Of a DNA stretch of 64,000 nucleotides, positions 44,941-56,060 are shown piece by piece (position 1 is the first letter of the stretch; each line of letters begins with the position of its first letter). The position numbers and the translations under genes were made by a program. The stretch comes from Pseudoips prasinana (Eukaryota; Arthropoda; Insecta; Lepidoptera; Nolidae), in the NCBI GenBank assembly GCA_951640165.1, contig OX621252.1, forward strand, positions 15,149,934 to 15,213,933, in the 5' to 3' direction. The notes beneath the pieces are model-generated. The model was not told the DNA's origin and did not search any database. It saw only the letters and a program-made list of their open reading frames with translations.

Positions 44941-45150
44941 GCTACTCGATTCACTCGTGCAGAAATTTATTTTAATTTAACTTCTACTAAAAACACTTTT
45001 CTTACTCTGGTAACACTGTTGACAGATGACAGTGGCTTGACAGGTGGTATGTGTGAATCGTACCTCCGGTAACTATTGCCGTCACACGTGTTGTTATCCC
45101 ACTCACACTAGCACCGTGCGTCGCTTGATACGTTATGCGCGCCTAGTACT

Positions 45151-47451
45151 TTATGAATTTATTTATTAGAATATTTTGAATTTTAAATGTGTTTTTTATT
45201 AATTTAAGCTACATAGATGCACACGTCTAAACACTTTCGTGATCCGGAGGGAAGGTCCTATTATATAGAATTAAATGTGGATGGACCTTTTCCATTCTAC
45301 CAACTTTACCATATTACCAAATTGCCGTACAAAGCGCTTCCTCTTAAATAATACTCACGGTCCAGCTGTGGCGTGCACGAATAACGTGTTTTTCAGAAAA
45401 ATAACATAAGGTCTATAATACCTATACTATCTAATTCTACAGTGAACATCTTATGGGTACGCACGGCCACATTTTCAGTTATCAATCATCAAGGTGTTAA
45501 AAATGTCATCACTCGAGAGGGAATTAAACGATTTGGCTGAAAATTTATGTTATGGTCGTAATTGTTAGGACAAAAAATAATTCATTGGTTTATAAAAATC
45601 CTTTCACAATACTGCACTTATAACGCCGTAGTTTGTTGCTTCGCTACTTCCCCTTCACCCTAGTGTTTGGGATTCGATATCCGCATAGGACAAGTACCTA
45701 TGTCTCATATATAGTTTTTTGAGTCTGAGTTTGGTCCCCGCGATCCTAAGATTCATTTCTCTAGTGCAAACATAGTCTAAATCACAGACACTGCTTTAGA
45801 AATATAATTTAAGCATCGATACATACCAAGTAAAATTTCCAACAAACAATAGACATATTCATTTGGAACTAATAGGGATAAAACACGTTGAACTTTAATA
45901 AAAGTAACTTAAATAGCTATAGTTTTCCGATTAATACTCGTATATCATGCCACATGTATGTTAATTTCCGTTCACAAAATACCATGTTGCAAAAGGTTTC
46001 TGTTGTGTTATAATAATGTGACAAACAAACCCGCAAAGTTTTCCAGAATTTTCGGCCCCTGTTAATTTACTAGGTACTCGTTGGATTCCATTTTACTATT
46101 CTCATTGTAAGTTTGATTTGATTTATTATTATGAAGTCAACCTGAAAACTCAATTTATTAAACTTTCATACGTCTTTCGTGTCGTATAAATTTAAGTGCA
46201 GATGGGAAGCGAACCCACGGACCACAGGGTATCCGGTCACATGTGCTTTAACGATTCCGTCATCGTGCTATTGCGTTCGGTCTTGAATTAATATAATTAT
46301 TTAAATGCCCCATTAATTTAAATCAAAGAAGACACTTAACGTCATCTTACCGAATCCTGCACGGGTAAAACGTTTGATATCGTGCCAGTACATAGACTAG
46401 ATCATTATAAATTAATTCCTTTTAGCGTTTTCAATATCCTAAACTGCAACCAAGTTTCAGAAATCTTTAAAATGTGCCATTAATTGCTTAAATAGTTTTA
46501 ATTTCTCAATTTGTGACTAAATAAAAATCTAAACAAATATAGGTACTATTGGTATGTAAAGCATATATGAAATCCTAAACACGCTTTGGTTCTCCTCTCT
46601 TGGGTCTGTTGGAAGAGATTACTATTGACACATGCAGTACTGATATATATATTTTGTAATCATAATAATGAAAAATAGTAATGTTTATCTATCTTTTGTA
46701 ATCCACATATTTTGGATTTATTATTAATTCATTATTTATACGTAATAAAAATAATTAATTAATAATAAATAGGCATCTAAAGGACCTTCTAATACTTTTA
46801 AGGATTCCTCGAGTTCCGTTTCGAGCGTTGAATACTAGGTAACCACTATTACCAATTTTACGACCCTTGGCCCCATTCCGTTCTTTTCAACTAGCTCATC
46901 CAGTATGGTTATGAAGGAATAAAGAGTACTCTATTAACACTTTGAAATTAGACCAAGAAGACATTATGTTAAAAACATTTACCAAACTCCGAAATTTATA
47001 ACATAATCGGACATGAATAGTGCTGATAACGGTAAACTTGTAACCAAGATTCAATATATCTATGAACGTTATATGTACTTTTCAACAATTTCCATAATAT
47101 TTTGGTCGTAAACTTCCATTAATATTCCGCTCATCCTCGCCAGATAATAAAAAATAGACACGAAAACGGTCCCGTTGCTAAATTGTTTCCTTGTTGAGAA
47201 ATATGAAACGGCGGCGCTTGAAGAGGTAATTTGTCGCCAGTGATCGGTGCGCTTACCCTACTCCACTGTGCGCATGAAGAGCCCTGTGCTTCAATTACTT
47301 GTTTAATTGCATTATAACGGATCTGCCTACCTATGTAACCCCCTGACGAATGCTTTGAATCAAAACCATACTTTACGAAATGGAAAAAAGATTTAACTCG
47401 TATTTATTTGAAATACTATTTGAGTAATATGTGATGATGTGATATATGAGG
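45151..47451. other. Unassigned AT-rich DNA
   Basis: A weak tRNA-SINE-like box B (GTGGGTTCGCTTCCC on the minus strand) lies near 46190-46225, and a one-ended relative of the 121-bp MITE near 45453. Otherwise nothing is recognised. Confidence 0.35.
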
Positions 47452-47700
47452 CGCTCATAGCTAAATGCTCTCACCGGTCCGTAAGCGATCGGCGAGGGAA
47501 AGCAACTAGGCTCGCGGTCAGTCCATAGATGGGTGACCGCCAAAGTGGTTTAATTTCTGAGCGTCTCCGTGCTTCGGAGGGCACGTTAAGCTGTCGGTCC
47601 CGGTTGTGGTCATTAGACAACAGTCGTTAAGCCATGTCAGAGGCCTACAGGGTGGCTTAAGCAACTCTGACACTACCCATACGATAAGTAAGTAAGTAAT
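47452..47700 (+). mobile_element. 5S-rRNA-derived SINE
   Basis: A clear copy: TAAGCGATCGGCGAGGGAAA, GCAACTAGGCTCGCGGTCAG and ATAGATGGGTGACCGCC form the 5S-like head, GCTTCGGAGGGCACGTTAAG the body, and ACGATAAGTAAGTAAGTA the tail. Box A, the intermediate element and box C positions of 5S rRNA can be followed. Confidence 0.85.
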
Positions 47701-48584
47701 ATGTGATAAATTAACAAGTTGGCTCGGGTTTGATTATAGTTGCAACGATATGTGATAGGCGAATTGACGTTCCTTATTGCTCCATAAAAAAAATTCTTTT
47801 GATATCACATCAATCAAACTTATCAAAAAGCCATCCCTTCATATTTTTGACAAGTGCTTTGACTTCTTGGGATAATATGACTTGCTCTCTTATCAACTAT
47901 TACTTTTTTTATTTGATGAAAAATGTCGTAAAACAAAAGAAGTCGAAAAAAGACAAGACCAGATTATCTGCTCTGGATCGTATCAGCATAGGTACCTAGT
48001 GAAAATCTCGTGCGCCAGCGATCACAACCTATGAATACAAAATCTGCCTCTTCGCTACGGCGATCCCGTTTCGTTGCTCTGATTTGTAAGACTACTGGTT
48101 GTGAGCCTTCTGTTTTTACTATTTGTTTGGTCTCTCAGTATATTTTAGGTAATAATAGTACAAAAAACATGTAATAACACGGACGGTAAAATGTCACACT
48201 GAAACTGAAACGCTGAAAAGGTGATTTTAAGAATACACGGGCCCTATTTAATAAAAGTCACAGTTCAAAATTTAACAAAGCAATTTTGACCCAAGGCCAT
48301 AATGGTGTTGACATATTTGGCAGCCTCAACTTTGTAAAACACTGTAATAGGTAACTATTGTTAGTTATCGTAACATTACTAAGTTAGTACTGGTGTTATA
48401 GGATGGCTATATATATTCCATGATTTGGATAGGACGCGAGCTATTGAGTATTATTTGGATGTTGTATAGTGGATATAAAAGCCATTATATTAAAAAAATT
48501 GCATTTCGCTGCACTTGTTACCTAGCGCGATAAATCAAAAGCCCAACCACCTGCGGTTATAAATTATAACTTGTGAGCACTCCA
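47701..48584. other. Unassigned DNA
   Basis: Short open frames only; no recognised repeat. Confidence 0.35.
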
Positions 48585-48728
48585 GTAATGGAGATCCCCC
48601 ATGCCCACATTGTGCAAGGATCTTCATAAAGAAGATTGGCTACATGAGTCATATGAGAGCACATTAAAGACACGGGAATTGGAGCAGTCGCCGTGGCCGG
48701 AATCCGTCGGAACATCATTATCATCATA
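48585..48728 (+). pseudogene. LINE C-terminal C2H2 finger fragment
   Basis: The frame at about 48596 reads PPCPHCARIFIKKIGYMSHM then RAH and a stop. This is a C-x2-C-x12-H-x3-H finger of the kind found at the C-terminus of some LINE ORF2 proteins. A (ATC)n-like tail (CATTATCATCATATTTTT) follows, supporting a 5'-truncated LINE end. Confidence 0.45.
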
Positions 48729-49020
48729 TTTTTTTTTATTATATGTACGGAAACTATTTTAATAAAGATAATAAATGAAGAAGAAGGTAAAATTAATGTT
48801 ATCATATATTTTGTAAATGTTATGCCCATGCTGGTTGAATTCACGCCACACATGGTGGTAGCCTCGTGAACTAGTGTAAGTTTTCTTTCTCAGTTTTCAC
48901 GAGGTTCTCGTAATGTGCGATTGTAATATCAACAAGCATTGATGGAATGCCATTTATTACAGTTGGGTTGATATTTTAGGCATTTTTTCATATAAATTAT
49001 ATTAGTGCCCAAAGATTTTA

Positions 49021-49209
49021 TCCTACTAATATAATAAATGTGAAAGTTTGTGAGTCTTGACGTATGGAATGTATAGATATTTTTACTCTTCCACGCAAAA
49101 ACTCCGAACGGATTTTGATGAAACTTCGTGGTAATATAGCTTATATGTGCGTATAGCACATAGGCTATAATCAATGTTTAACGCCGATGAAACCATGGGG
49201 AACAGCTAA
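49021..49209 (+). mobile_element. Short non-autonomous Helitron
   Basis: Starts TCCTACTAATATAATAAATG after A; ends with a decayed hairpin, then GGGAACAGCTAA and T. 189 bp, related to 38947-39267. Confidence 0.7.
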
Positions 49210-50163
49210 TAATACAATACTATACAAAATAACATTTAAAATATCTTAAGAAACGCAAAATCACAAGTCTTAGCTGAAAGTATAAATTACCGAACCAGAT
49301 TAACAAATAAATTACAAGGCAATCGAGTTTCCGTGTTGCGATTGGAAAACTTTTAAAAGGAAATTTCGAAGTAAAATACGCTTTAATATAAGATCTCTAA
49401 AATAATACCTACGCAAGTTTGAATAAGAGAATTATAACCAAAGCTGTATTCGTATTCCTACATGGGTAACCATATTTAACTGTGGACAGAAATTACATTC
49501 AACAAGAATTCCATCTGTTCGTATTTTATTGCCAACAACATAACTCTGATTTCGCATACCGTCATAAAATTATACTAAAACAACGTAATATTAATTCTGT
49601 GGCACTTTTAATATAAACCAAAGCGTATTCTATTTAAAAATTCGAACGTAGTTCCAAGAGGGTAAAAGTGTTTTTTTTTGTAATTCCATTAGCAGGTTGG
49701 CCGATGTTCGTGTGTTTCACTAGGTTTCTAACAAAAAAAACATTAGGTATATCCGGACTAACTAGATCCGCGGAGCTTTGATTGAATCACACAAAGCGCT
49801 CAACCGTTCGTGTTAGTGTTTACTTTGAGTCTTGTTAAACTAAATAAAGAACCACAGAAAGAATTTTATCGTCTAGAAGAGATATTTATTATTCTTAAAT
49901 TCATCAGGTATTCTCGTCGGTATTTGTGTGAAGTTCGTTACATAAACTAATCTTGGGCGTGCTTGCGCATCGCCTCGTGGAAATGCCGCCCCGTGCATCG
50001 TCTCAATGTACTACTTAGACTTTGTGTATTTACATGGCTCATCGTGGTTAACATAATATACACGGATTGTGTTCTCGAATACATTACGAGTACATTGTTA
50101 TATTTAAGTAATCCACATTTATCCACTAGGTATAATACTGTTGTCAAGTATATTTTTTTTTAT
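49210..50163. other. Unassigned AT-rich DNA
   Basis: No recognisable feature. Confidence 0.4.
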
Positions 50164-50330
50164 TTATACTGCCGCCCATGGACACTTGCAACACCGGAGG
50201 AGCCATGGGTGCGTTGCCGGCCTTTAAAAATGTCAGCAAACAAGTGTTGCTGACTCTCCCCCCCGATGAACTCGTGCGACCGTATTAATGTTATTATTAG
50301 GAATGTCTTCTGAAAGGTGGAGGTATGGAC
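50164..50330 (+). repeat. Widespread lepidopteran dispersed repeat fragment
   Basis: CCGCCCATGGACACTTGCAA and GCGTTGCCGGCCTTTAA; related to 36350-36556. Confidence 0.5.
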
Positions 50331-50380
50331 TTCCCCAGTCGGGCTGCTCTTTGAGCGAATGAAGGCTGTGCCCTACCTCT

Positions 50381-50424
50381 ATCAATACTTCAGTATCACC
50401 AGACGTGTATACTGAAGTATTGAT
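50381..50424. repeat. Perfect inverted repeat, 16-bp arms
   Basis: ATCAATACTTCAGTAT (50381-50396) is mirrored at 50409-50424 across a 12-nt loop. Confidence 0.85.
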
Positions 50425-50671
50425 GTAATAATGTATATTTTTTATTTAGCTATGCCCTGCAGTTTCACAACACTTTGCTGAAGATCATCACATGATCAAA
50501 AGCAAAGTTAACGATTCTATAAAGGACATACAGACAAACATTCACATACAACAGCGTTTAAAAAAGCATATAAAAAGCCATGGTAAGAATTAGTATGGTA
50601 TATTCTGGCTTCTATTGTATATAGAAGCTGCCTCATCTTTCTCTCTAGTAAATATCCACATGTTCCTTGTA

Positions 50672-50806
50672 CAGACGCCAGCACATCTAGCTACCCCAAT
50701 CTGTCAAATTTCTTATATCGATTTCCAACGTTATCACAAAAGCATAAGGCTCACTTTCGATTGGGGAAATTTGACAGATTGGTGTACGTTGATGTGCTGG
50801 CGTCTG
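50672..50806 (+). mobile_element. 135-bp palindromic MITE, TA target (copy 4)
   Basis: CAGACGCCAGCACATC to GATGTGCTGGCGTCTG, exactly 135 bp, TA on both sides, same orientation as copy 1. Confidence 0.85.
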
Positions 50807-50809
50807 TAC

Positions 50810-51560
50810 CTACAAGGAACAAGAAAGAAAGTAGGTAGAAATCAAAGAAGTAGGAAGTAGTAGTAGGAGGAAATCATCACAACACGATAGCTACTTCCAT
50901 GAGTTCCTGATATTTAATCCAAACAATTCTTTGGCATCCTTTTAGGGTTCCGTACCCCGAGGGTAAAATGGAACCCTAAAAGCCATGACGAACAGTAAAA
51001 CACGACTCCCTCGGTAGTGACTCGATCAACATTAGCTTTGGAAAATTGCCTAAGAATCATATTATCTTCTGTCTACATACATTTTTGGTATCGTTTTATT
51101 ATTAACGCTTAATTACACTCGTCAATATGCATGTATGTGTAAGTGTGTATGGGTGTTCTTTTCCTTCCAGCAGATATTATCAGTTGGATCATTGTAAGTT
51201 CCTACCATTGAGTTAAAAGACAATTTATAAAGCATTATATATCCAATAAAAAAGTAATGATCAGAATCGAAGTTCGACCACGGTGGCCAGTCTCATTGGT
51301 AACGCGTCCTGCTACATTAGGTGCAACGAAATACAGAAACAACAAAATCGGTAATACGTCAGGTAGAGGACCGACTGCTTCAAGTGCTCTTCGAGGTATG
51401 GGAGGAAATCACTGCCAACCTTCTATGGACTCCGGACTGATACTGAGATTTTTTTAACGGAAATAATAGTTCTTATTGGCTCAACCCGGCATTGGGAACG
51501 CATTATGTGCGGTTAAGCATACTACCACTCGACCGATTAGGCAGTATATACTACAATTTT
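50810..51560. other. Mostly unassigned DNA
   Basis: A short palindrome at about 50940-50982 pairs TTTTAGGGTTCC with GGAACCCTAAAA, a word common in lepidopteran elements. CCACGGTGGCCAGTCTCA near 51278 is a short piece of the GGCCACGG repeat. Confidence 0.4.
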
Positions 51561-51812
51561 GACGGGCCTGTTGGCGGGTTTGGCAAATACTTGCTTTTCA
51601 CGCCTGAGGTCGTGGGTTCAATTCCCAACCAGGACAGATATTTGCGGGCAAGAACATGTCTGTTTGTCCTGAGTCTGGGTGTAATTATTTATATAAGTAT
51701 ATATTTACAAAAAAGTAGTATATGTAGTATATTAGTTATCTGGTTTCCATAGTGCAAGCTCTGCTTAGTTTGGGATCAGATGGCCGGGTGTGAATATTAT
51801 TAATATTAAAAA
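51561..51812 (+). mobile_element. tRNA-derived SINE, family A, complete copy
   Basis: A tRNA-like head (CCTGTTGGCGGGTTTGG region, box B GTGGGTTCAATTCCC) is followed by GGACAGATATTTG, CTGAGTCTGGGTGTAATTA, a variable middle and the tail CAAGCTCTGCTTAGTTTGGG. An (ATT)n-like end closes it. Confidence 0.75.
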
Positions 51813-53330
51813 TATTATGCTCAATTATTAGGTCGACCACCAAGTTAAATACAATTGAAAGCGTAATTTCGGCTCTTAATATATGCGGTATTTGGCGGCA
51901 AAAACTTTGCCGCCCTGGCCTCGGCACAAAATAGAAACATTTGGAAAAGTGAATTTTTGCCAGGTAGTAAGCCACGAACAGGCTTTTAAAAAATAATAAA
52001 TTAATAATATTAGGCCTGCACCGCTTTTGTAGTGCTTCTAGCATGTTTACAGTAGACGGCTTTCATGCTATTATTCGTAGGCGGGTGGCCTCTTAACTTA
52101 GTAGATTGCGGAGCAGCACTAATGGCATCCTAAAAGTCATTGCTGAGAAGTATCCTGCAGCAGTTCTTAAGAGTCCTATTGAAGTAGGAGTACAAACATA
52201 GGTTAAGAAATAAACGACGACTAGACAACTAGCGATACTCTGTAAAAATAGGGATAACTAGGTAAGCCCACTATGCCTCTCGCAACTTAGTAAACATCGC
52301 GTGTCATTCGTTATGGTGAAAAATTGGCGCTCCATAGAGTTACGGAGTCGACAGTTCGTCTTTCTTGTTATTTGTAACTTTCCTTTCCTTGAGTAAAATT
52401 ACGAAAATATATTGAAATAGCTGCTCAAGCCGCTGCCGAAATAACACATAAGGTACAATAAACTGGTTATTTGTTGGTAAGTTATTCGACTAGAATATTT
52501 TGTTGGTTTGGATGTGTTGCGTTGAACACATCCAAACCAACAAAATATTCTTTATATATTGAAAAATTTATATACATAATATTTTGATTTCATTCATGAT
52601 GTAAACCAATCGATCACTATTTTACATTAAGCAGGAATAGGAATAATTAAAATAATTTTAATTAAAATATATAATAGTAATTAATAGAATAGATAGAAAG
52701 TGAAAAGATACTTAGACATAAAAATAAACATTGATTAATCTTTTACGGGCGACCTCTAAAAATTGAGGTTTGTTATAGTATTTTAAAACTTATCTAAATT
52801 TGCTTCAGGAGATTCACTACCAAACCTTACACCAGCGTTGTTATTTATTTGTTTTTCACTGCAACAATAAAACACCAGGCTCCATTGAATAACGACAAGG
52901 TCTTCAATTATACAAAAAGCGGTAGATAATATTAAATGCATCATTGCTATAAGAACTATAATTATTGGGCCTTAGTTCAGTTGGATGCTTAACTAACACA
53001 TCATCAACCCAAAAGTATCTTTTCAATATACACTTTTAAACTTTCACGTATCATAATTAGATAAAAACATTGTTTACAGATATTAACGCGACTAACCTTT
53101 ATTGTCATTTTCTCGTTCACACAATCTCTTTTCTCTTTCTCTCATAGCCTGATACTTATGTATCTGGCTATAAGAGACCTAGATGGAACTTAAGTAGTTT
53201 TACATCAGCCATGTGGTCAAAACGCACTTGCTTTTTTTTCTGTGTACTCTAAACGACAGCATTTCAGCAACCGCGCCGCAGATGCATTTTCAAAGACAAT
53301 TTGATTGAATATCCAATTGCTCTGCTCACG
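51813..53330. other. Unassigned AT-rich DNA
   Basis: Contains the snapback palindrome at 52493-52550. No gene was recognised. Confidence 0.4.
52493..52550. repeat. Perfect snapback palindrome, 26-bp arms
   Basis: GAATATTTTGTTGGTTTGGA and the next six bases (52493-52518) pair exactly with 52525-52550 across a 6-nt loop (gcgttg). Confidence 0.9.
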
Positions 53331-53452
53331 TGTTTGGATTCTGCGCTCAACATGCCGGTCTGGTTGCCCGCGGTAGCCAGCTGGCCGACTTGGTCCGCGT
53401 GTTCGCTTACAGCTTTGATTTCCGCGCGATCGAATCCTTCTTTAACATGATT
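53331..53452 (-). other. Candidate host exon, unidentified protein
   Basis: A GC-rich island in AT-rich DNA. On the minus strand the frame reads KEGFDRAEIKAVSEHADQ, then VGQLATAGNQTGMLSAESKH, and at its end meets CACGTGAGC, a good splice donor. An acceptor-like CTCCTCGGAAAGTAG lies upstream. I do not recognise the protein. The plus strand is also open, so the assignment is tentative. The orientation agrees with the candidate 5' exon at 62195-62437. Confidence 0.3.
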
Positions 53453-53895
53453 CTACTTTCCGAGGAGAGTGGGGCTTACCCGCACATTATAATTAATTAT
53501 TACTATTTCATTCTAATTCAATCACTTACCAAATATTGCTATTAGCAATACAGGCATCATTTTTCTGGGCCCTGAAAAGAAAAAGTAAATGTTATTAATA
53601 CAGAAAACAAGATATAAGTACTGATTATATTTGTACACGTTTATATTTTAATATACACAAGATACTTATATTCTACGGCCTCACTTAAAATAGTAAAATA
53701 TATATTAATAAACAAAAACTATCACATATTACTAACTCACATTTTAAGTCAACCCAGGGCAACCAAACCGAAACATAGGGCGGTTTGGAATTCGTACTTC
53801 CAAAGTGCCCTAGTAAAGATGCAAGAGAAGGTTGATTCACGAGTGGAGCCCGTAGTCTCCGTAAAATGGGTCATATAACATTAGTGAGATCAAAA
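53453..53895. other. Unassigned AT-rich DNA
   Basis: Nothing recognised. Confidence 0.35.
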
Positions 53896-54152
53896 TGGCG
53901 CTCAAAGACAGATGTTCTCACCGACCCGTAAGTGATTGGGAAGGTTAAGCAACTATGCTCGCGGTCAGTCAATAGATGGGTGACTGCCAAAATGGTTTCA
54001 TTTCTGAGCGTCTCCGTGCTTCGGAGGGCACGTTAAGCTGTCGGTCCCGGTTGTAGCCATTAAGCAACAGCCGTTAAATTATGCCAGATGCCTAATGGGC
54101 AACAACTCTGACACTATGGTAACCACTGCCCATACGATAAGAAAATAAGTAA
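53896..54152 (+). mobile_element. 5S-rRNA-derived SINE
   Basis: Head GTAAGTGATTGGGAAGGTTA and ATAGATGGGTGACTGCC, body GCTTCGGAGGGCACGTTAAG, tail CATACGATAAGAAAATAAGT. Full length. Confidence 0.8.
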
Positions 54153-54552
54153 GATCAAAATGAAAATAGATTGTCGTTCACTATAGTCACTTAGCTTAAC
54201 CCACGTGTTACTAGAATATCTAATAAGGGATGACGGATAACCCAGAATAGAGCCCATAGTGTCCGTAATATCTGGATTAAACGCAAATGAGTTTCATTTA
54301 AATATAGTTTTGGTCAAACGTTCATGTATGTTTGACAAAACAGTATTAAACTAATACTGATACTTAAATTGTATATCAACGCTCTGTGCGAGCAGTTTCT
54401 AAAATTTTAATTAGCAACGTTAAATTGTTTTCGCTTATTCCTACTGAATTAAAAATGAATTATTTCACTTGAAATTCGATAAAAAAAATAAAAAGGATAA
54501 TTAAATACACCTTTGGATGGATATGAATTGAATGTAACAAATGTCGGTAACG

Positions 54553-54726
54553 AGACGGGCCTGATGGCGCTGTTGGTAGATACGACGACTTTCACGCCGC
54601 AGTTCATGGGTACGATTTCCTCCCGGGACAGATATTTGTGTGCATGGACATGTCTGTTTGTCCTGACTCTGGTTGTAACAATCTATATAAGTATGTATTT
54701 ACAAAAGCAAATTAGTATATGTAGTA
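54553..54726 (+). mobile_element. tRNA-derived SINE, family A, 5' part of a split copy
   Basis: GACGGGCCTGATGGCGCTG head, GGACAGATATTTG and ACAATCTATATAAGTATG middle. It stops at GTAGTA (54721-54726); the tail resumes at 55250 with GTAGTATATCAGTTATCTGG. Confidence 0.65.
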
Positions 54727-55249
54727 ATTTATAATTTATTTATTAAACAAGACAAACAGTACACCATTTAGCATTACAAAAAACACCTCACACTAGGCGG
54801 GGCCTGTTTTGTGAGGAGATTTCCTTAATTAAATACATTTCAGAATATGTAGTGTGTGGTACCATACTTAAGATAATAAAATTAATCTCTAAGTATAAAA
54901 ATTATTACAGCTATTTTGGATAGTTAACATTTATTTTAAAAAAATCAAAAAGTCTTCCGTGTGTTGATACGACCAGTGCATCAAAGTAGAATTAATTTTT
55001 TTCTTTACCACAGTTAGTGATAGAAATATTAATTTATATATTTTATTGAATTTGTTATACAGTTATAGTTTCGTAAAACGCTGTGCAAAGGCGATTTTCA
55101 AAGGCAATACGGGAATTTTGATGATTCGTTGTTTTACGATATGGGATAGGTCTAATATACTAGGTATATCTTTGTGGTGTTCTAGAATAGCTCTTTATAC
55201 AAACATCCTTCTGATGCTTAATACCTGACATTCCTTGAAAAGCAAATCC
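54727..55249 (-). mobile_element. 523-bp insertion in the SINE, probably a LINE 3' end
   Basis: It is bounded by GTAGTA on both sides (6-bp duplication). On the minus strand it ends GTTTAATAAATAAATTATAA, with AATAAA-type sequence at the end, as in a 5'-truncated LINE. No recognisable reverse-transcriptase motif remains. Confidence 0.45.
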
Positions 55250-55348
55250 GTAGTATATCAGTTATCTGGTTTCAATAGTACAACCTTCGCTTAATTTGGG
55301 ATCAGATGGCCGTGTGTGATTAATGTCCCAGGATATGTATTAATAGCA
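55250..55348 (+). mobile_element. SINE family A, 3' part of the split copy
   Basis: GTAGTATATCAGTTATCTGG, then GGGATCAGATGGCCGTGTG and AATGTCCCAGGATATG. Continues 54553-54726. Confidence 0.65.
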
Positions 55349-55397
55349 TTCTAATTGACTTAATATAAACCCGTGTTACTTCAACTGTAGGGGCTAT

Positions 55398-55534
55398 GTA
55401 TATTTGTTACTTCTTCACGTCTAAATGGCTGAAGCGATTTTAATGATATTTGTTACGGAGTTAGCTGTCACCCTGGATTAACATATAGGCTATAATTTAT
55501 AAAGTTTAATGCGGGTAAAACCACGTACAGCTAG
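55398..55534 (+). mobile_element. Helitron 3' part, degenerate
   Basis: GTTACTTCTTCACGTCTAAA and ATAAAGTTTAATGCGGGTAA match 24497-24669; the hairpin is damaged (GCGGGTAAAACCACG), then TACAGCTAG. The 5' end is not clear. Confidence 0.55.
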
Positions 55535-55874
55535 TAGGATATAAAATGTAAATTATACCTTTACCTTCTATTAATATTGTAATGAGCGCGTATAATTATT
55601 TAATATACGTACAACAACCCCAAACTTTACAAGTGTTTCGTAACTGATTTTGCGCGAAGTTTATTCAACCTGGATTCAATCAAGCGGTCCCAAATTAACT
55701 TAAGTTAATTTGAGACACCAAAAGTGATAAATAAGGTGAAGTATCTTTATGGTAAACCTTATTTTACAAGCATACCTTAAGTTTGTTACTTAAGGTAGGG
55801 CTGCTACAATTTTTCTGAGAAATTAAAATCATCTTCAGTCTATGTCATGTCAAATTAGGTTTAGGTGGCTCAAG

Positions 55875-56060
55875 GACGTTTCGAAGACTGCACGGCTGAC
55901 GCAGTGATTACGAAAGTCCCGTCGCTGCTTTATGTCCTGGGTTTGTTTCCCGCGCATGACGACTAATTTGTGTCTGATAAGTAATAATATAATATAATTA
56001 TATTATTACTTATCAGACACAAATTAGTAGTAATAATATAATATGGTACTCCGCCACACA
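55875..56060 (+). mobile_element. tRNA-derived SINE with snapback
   Basis: GCACGGCTGACGCAGTGATTA (box A-like) and CCTGGGTTTGTTTCCCGC (box B-like) head a SINE of the 5035-5215 type. The body is interrupted by a 67-nt perfect hairpin (55962-56028) made from its own ACTAATTTGTGTCTGATAAG. Confidence 0.55.
55962..56028. repeat. Perfect snapback palindrome, 32-bp arms
   Basis: 55962-55993 pairs exactly with 55997-56028; the loop is only 3 nt (ata). Confidence 0.92.

Larger units (their letters stand above)
40163..45150 (-). mobile_element. Full-length two-ORF LINE, apparently intact
   Basis: On the minus strand: a 5' UTR of about 200 bp, ORF1 (44940-44050), an open readthrough frame (44049-43537), ORF2 (43550-40626) and a 3' UTR of about 460 bp ending in an (ATT)n-like tail at 40163-40180. 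Both ORFs are uninterrupted. ORF1 lacks CCHC zinc knuckles and ORF2 carries an AP-type endonuclease without RNase H, which fits the CR1/Jockey group better than I or R1 elements. The 5' boundary (about 45150) is estimated from where AT-rich flanking DNA resumes. No clear target duplication was found. Confidence 0.8.

Noticed and set aside
47452..47530. Possible genuine 5S rRNA gene
   Set aside because: Only the 3' half of 5S is matched, with changes, and the sequence continues into a SINE body shared by six other loci.
53330..53545. Plus-strand open frame in the GC-rich island
   Set aside because: It has no splice signals at sensible places and runs on into AT-rich DNA; the minus-strand frame with a GTGAGC donor is the better candidate.
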